The notes under the pieces are model-generated. The model did no database searches, was not told the origin of the DNA, and saw only the letters and a list, made by a program, of their open reading frames with translations. Below are positions 6,959 to 8,992 of a DNA stretch of 8,992 nt, piece by piece. The position numbers were made by a program, and so were the translations under genes. Every line of letters begins with the position of its first letter. Position 1 is the first letter of the stretch. Source of the DNA: Thermoplasmata archaeon (lineage in GTDB: Archaea; Thermoplasmatota; Thermoplasmata; Thermoplasmatales; Thermoplasmataceae); NCBI GenBank assembly GCA_021790415.1, contig JAJYDZ010000043.1, positions 1 through 8,992 of the forward strand, written 5' to 3'.

Positions 6959-7735
6959 ATGAGTAGTGATGAAAAAAACAACAATGAAAAAGATTCGGAC
7001 GTGATAGATTTCGAAGTAAAGAAAAAGACACAGAGTCTTAAGGAAAGCACAGCACCAACGAAGAAAAAGCCTAAGGGAAAGGATATGCCAGAAGCAGACA
7101 AGAAAGAACAGATTCCAGAAGAGGTAAAGGTAAATAATAAACAAAATGAAAGCCTAAAGGTACCTATTGCGGAGCAACCAAAGAAGGCTCAGACTAAAAT
7201 AGAAGTTCCGGTAGCTAAAAAGAAGAAATCATGGTGGGGTAGAAACAAAGGTCCGAGATCCGCTGAGACAAGAACAGTAGTTGAAATAAAAACTCTAGGT
7301 GACATACCCCCTATTGTTGAGGTAAGAAAACTAATAGGAAATGGAGATAAGAACGAAGGTACTGTAAGGGGATTTAACCTGGCAAAAGGAGATATAGCAA
7401 GGTCTTTTAACACAGTTCAAAAACCAGGAGAGAGCAATAGGAAGTTTTTGGTTAGGATTCTAAGAGAGGCAGGAATTGAGATTCCAGATGAAGCCTATGT
7501 GGATAACACTGCATTAAAAAATGCAATGAAAAACTCACTTTCCAGTTCTGAATCTAACAAAATAGATGCTCTAAAGAAATTGGCATTTTTCTATATCGAT
7601 TATTATGAAAAGGCCAAATTCTCAAATGAAGTTTATTCTACCGACGATGACATTATTGACAGACTTATGGATTTATATAATTACCTAGATGTTGCCAAGC
7701 TCTATTATCCATCACATGAACAAGGTAGGAGGTAA
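6959..7735 (+). CDS. Charged cytoplasmic protein with DUF4129-like C-terminal region
   Basis: 258 aa from the ATG at 6959; a GTG at 6950 would add three residues. Residues 1-90 are low-complexity, rich in Lys, Glu, Asn and Pro and probably disordered, ending in a basic-aromatic patch (KKKKSWWGRNKG, 87-98) that could touch membrane or nucleic acid. Residues 105-150 look folded (VVEIKTLGDIPP). Residues about 157-245 are helical: GESNRKFLVRILREAG, a spacer, then FYIDYYEKAKFSNEVYSTDD and DRLMDLYNYLD. This matches the layout of DUF4129 (a PxEY/L-type helix, then LYERARYS-like helix with acidic turn), a domain often found at the C-terminus of membrane transglutaminase-like proteins encoded with MoxR and DUF58. 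The match is by eye, supported by the MoxR gene downstream. No membrane segment or signal peptide. The next gene starts 8 nt after its stop. Confidence 0.75.
   Translation: MSSDEKNNNEKDSDVIDFEVKKKTQSLKESTAPTKKKPKGKDMPEADKKEQIPEEVKVNNKQNESLKVPIAEQPKKAQTKIEVPVAKKKKSWWGRNKGPRSAETRTVVEIKTLGDIPPIVEVRKLIGNGDKNEGTVRGFNLAKGDIARSFNTVQKPGESNRKFLVRILREAGIEIPDEAYVDNTALKNAMKNSLSSSESNKIDALKKLAFFYIDYYEKAKFSNEVYSTDDDIIDRLMDLYNYLDVAKLYYPSHEQGRR
7728..7733 (+). promoter_or_regulatory. Shine-Dalgarno supporting the TTG start at 7744
   Basis: GGAGGT, a full-strength SD, overlaps the TAA stop of the preceding gene (7733-7735) and ends 10 nt before TTG at 7744. A second purine run, GGGAG at 7736-7740, is only 3 nt away. 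The first in-frame ATG is 126 nt further on, after the membrane segment, so the SD argues for the TTG. Confidence 0.65.
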
Positions 7736-7743
7736 GGGAGAAA

Positions 7744-8238
7744 TTGAGTATACCAACTTCGGCTGCTCTGAGCCCATCGCTAATTATTTCTGAACTTGAG
7801 GCTAATCCATATGTCTTGCTGGCATTCGCAGTTCCAATAATAGTTATAATCGCCGGTTCAATAGCAATGACCATTGGTAAGGCAAAGGCCAGATATGATG
7901 CAGTTCCTACATTGGCCCAGAGTAAAGAGCAGTTTAAGGTCCCGGCAAGTTCGTTCAACAGGGAGATGAAATACGTGGAAGACGAAGATATTAGCCATTT
8001 TTTTAACGCAATTGAGACAGATATGGGCAAAATTCAGGATGTAATGAAAAAATATGAAAGGTTACTAAAATTATATAAAAAACTGGATTTAAAATCAAAG
8101 TCAATATCAGAGAGAAGAGCAGAAAAAGCAAAAGAAAAGAAAGAGTTAGTTTTTAAAGATATAGTGGAGATATACAGGTACATAGAAAAATTAAAAACAA
8201 AAGGGTTTGCATATGGAGATAAAGGAAAACAGGCTTGA
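7744..8238 (+). CDS. Single-span membrane protein with charged helical cytoplasmic tail
   Basis: 164 aa with a TTG start supported by a GGAGGT SD; an in-frame stop lies 18 nt upstream. A short N-terminal part (1-22) is followed by one hydrophobic span at about 23-45 (YVLLAFAVPIIVIIAGSIAM), then basic GKAKAR. By the positive-inside rule the N-terminus is outside and the rest cytoplasmic. The tail is predicted mainly helical and strongly charged, with likely coiled-coil parts at about 85-115 (NAIETDMGKIQDVMKKYERL) and 118-152 (RRAEKAKEKKELVFKDIVE). I do not recognise a family. It lies between the DUF4129-like gene and moxR, 8 nt after the first and overlapping the second by 26 nt. A role as membrane docking or adaptor subunit for the MoxR ATPase is inferred from context only. 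Confidence 0.8.
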   Translation: MSIPTSAALSPSLIISELEANPYVLLAFAVPIIVIIAGSIAMTIGKAKARYDAVPTLAQSKEQFKVPASSFNREMKYVEDEDISHFFNAIETDMGKIQDVMKKYERLLKLYKKLDLKSKSISERRAEKAKEKKELVFKDIVEIYRYIEKLKTKGFAYGDKGKQA

Positions 8239-8992
8239 AGAAATAAATATGGATTCTCTGCAGGAGGTAAGAAATATAGTTTATTCAATGCAGAGTGAAA
8301 TAGGTCAGAGAGTTATCGGTTATGAGAAAATTGTAATGTTTATGCTTATCAGCTTAATAAGCAATAATCATATAATGCTTGAAGGGGTACCAGGGTTGGC
8401 AAAAACTTATCTTGCCAATGAATTCTCCAAGCACCTGAATGTGGTATTCAAGCGAATTCAGTTCACACCAGATATGTTACCATCAGATGTAACAGGAAAT
8501 ATGATATTTAATCTTGAAACAAGAAAGCTAGAGTTCAGACCGGGGCCAGTTTTCTGTAATGTGCTTCTTGCAGATGAGATAAATAGAACACCTGCCAAGG
8601 TTCAATCAGCGCTGCTTGAAACCATGGAAGAGAAGCAGGTTTCCGTCTGGGGTGAAATCAGACCTCTACCCAAGCCATTCCTTGTCATAGCGACACAGAA
8701 TCCTGTAGAGCAGGAGGGTACTTTCCCTGTTGCAGAAGCTTTAATGGATAGATTCCTTTTCAGGTATATTCTAACCTACCCGACCCGGGAACAGGAATTG
8801 AGTATGTTAAGGAGAGATTTGAGACCATTAAGTTCAATGAGCTATCTTGATCCAGATAAAATTTTACAACTGCGAGACTTGGTCGATCATGTTTATGTCT
8901 CAACAGATTTGCAGCATTATATGGTTGATTTCATAAGACGTACCAGAGAAAATAGTAAGATATATTTGGGAGCTAGTCCAAGAACAACAATG
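8213..8992 (+). CDS. moxR: MoxR-family AAA+ ATPase, C-terminus cut off by window end
   Basis: Cytoplasmic AAA+ ATPase; MoxR members act as chaperone-like remodelers in assembly or activation of protein complexes, often with VWA or DUF58 partners. The 260 residues present show Walker A GVPGLAKT (58-65), Walker B VLLADEINR (117-125, D121 and E122), the MoxR-type FTPDMLPSDVTG (84-95) and RPGPVF (109-114), LLETMEEKQVSV (134-145), sensor 1 ATQNP (160-164, N163), the LMDRF Arg (R180) and the sensor 2 motif GASPR (253-257). Family length is about 310-330, so only the lid end is missing. The ORF is open to the last base. Start: ATG 8213 overlaps the previous gene by 26 nt; ATG 8249 (MDSLQEV) is an alternative closer to the typical N-terminus. 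Neither has a strong SD. All catalytic residues are intact, so it is probably active. Confidence 0.95.
   Translation, partial: MEIKENRLEEINMDSLQEVRNIVYSMQSEIGQRVIGYEKIVMFMLISLISNNHIMLEGVPGLAKTYLANEFSKHLNVVFKRIQFTPDMLPSDVTGNMIFNLETRKLEFRPGPVFCNVLLADEINRTPAKVQSALLETMEEKQVSVWGEIRPLPKPFLVIATQNPVEQEGTFPVAEALMDRFLFRYILTYPTREQELSMLRRDLRPLSSMSYLDPDKILQLRDLVDHVYVSTDLQHYMVDFIRRTRENSKIYLGASPRTTM

Noticed and set aside
6938..7144. Minus-strand frame rich in Phe, Leu and Ile that looks like a membrane protein
   Set aside because: It is the complement of the Lys-rich AAA/AAG codons of the 258-aa gene; A-rich coding strands always give such hydrophobic shadows. The frames 7189-7413, 7665-8030 and 8034-8288 are the same kind of artefact.
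1..8992. CRISPR arrays, insertion sequences, attachment sites, integrase or toxin-antitoxin genes
   Set aside because: No regularly spaced direct repeats, terminal inverted repeats or matching protein motifs were seen on either strand.

Overview
The window reads as AT-rich archaeal chromosome. Three genes are archaeal hallmarks: an archaeal-type fructose-1,6-bisphosphate aldolase/phosphatase, an Sm-like (SmAP/Lsm) protein plus the exosome cap subunit Csl4, and archaeosine synthase. TATA-like boxes lie 26-28 bp upstream of several first genes, as expected for leaderless archaeal transcripts, while genes inside operons carry Shine-Dalgarno (SD) sequences. The large surface protein is very poor in charged residues and packed with N-glycosylation sequons. 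That suggests an acidophile such as a member of Thermoplasmatales. The lineage is an inference from gene content and composition, not a search result.

Left part (1-3726), housekeeping: a partial fbp gene on the minus strand, cut by the window start, is divergent from a DUF488 gene (675-1022, plus). Facing DUF488 is a compact minus-strand operon for RNA metabolism: csl4 (starts 2028), an uncharacterised 45-aa coiled-coil-like ORF (1421-1284) and lsm (1275-1060). The genes are 4 and 8 nt apart. Divergent from csl4 is arcS (2170-3726, plus), the tRNA archaeosine synthase with a C-terminal PUA domain.

Right part (3834-8992), accessory-looking: four co-directional, touching or overlapping genes. 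They are (1) a 1039-aa N-terminally anchored surface protein with carboxypeptidase-regulatory/Ig-like repeats; (2) a 258-aa cytoplasmic protein with a Lys-rich disordered N-terminus and a C-terminal part resembling DUF4129; (3) a 164-aa protein with one membrane span and a charged helical tail; (4) a MoxR-family AAA+ ATPase, cut by the window end. MoxR ATPases are commonly encoded with DUF58, DUF4129/transglutaminase-like or VWA proteins. I infer a membrane-associated MoxR system in which the extracellular, membrane and cytoplasmic parts are separate polypeptides. This is the strongest candidate here for an undescribed system. No tRNA, rRNA, CRISPR or insertion sequence was seen, and no gene-free stretch exceeds about 150 bp.
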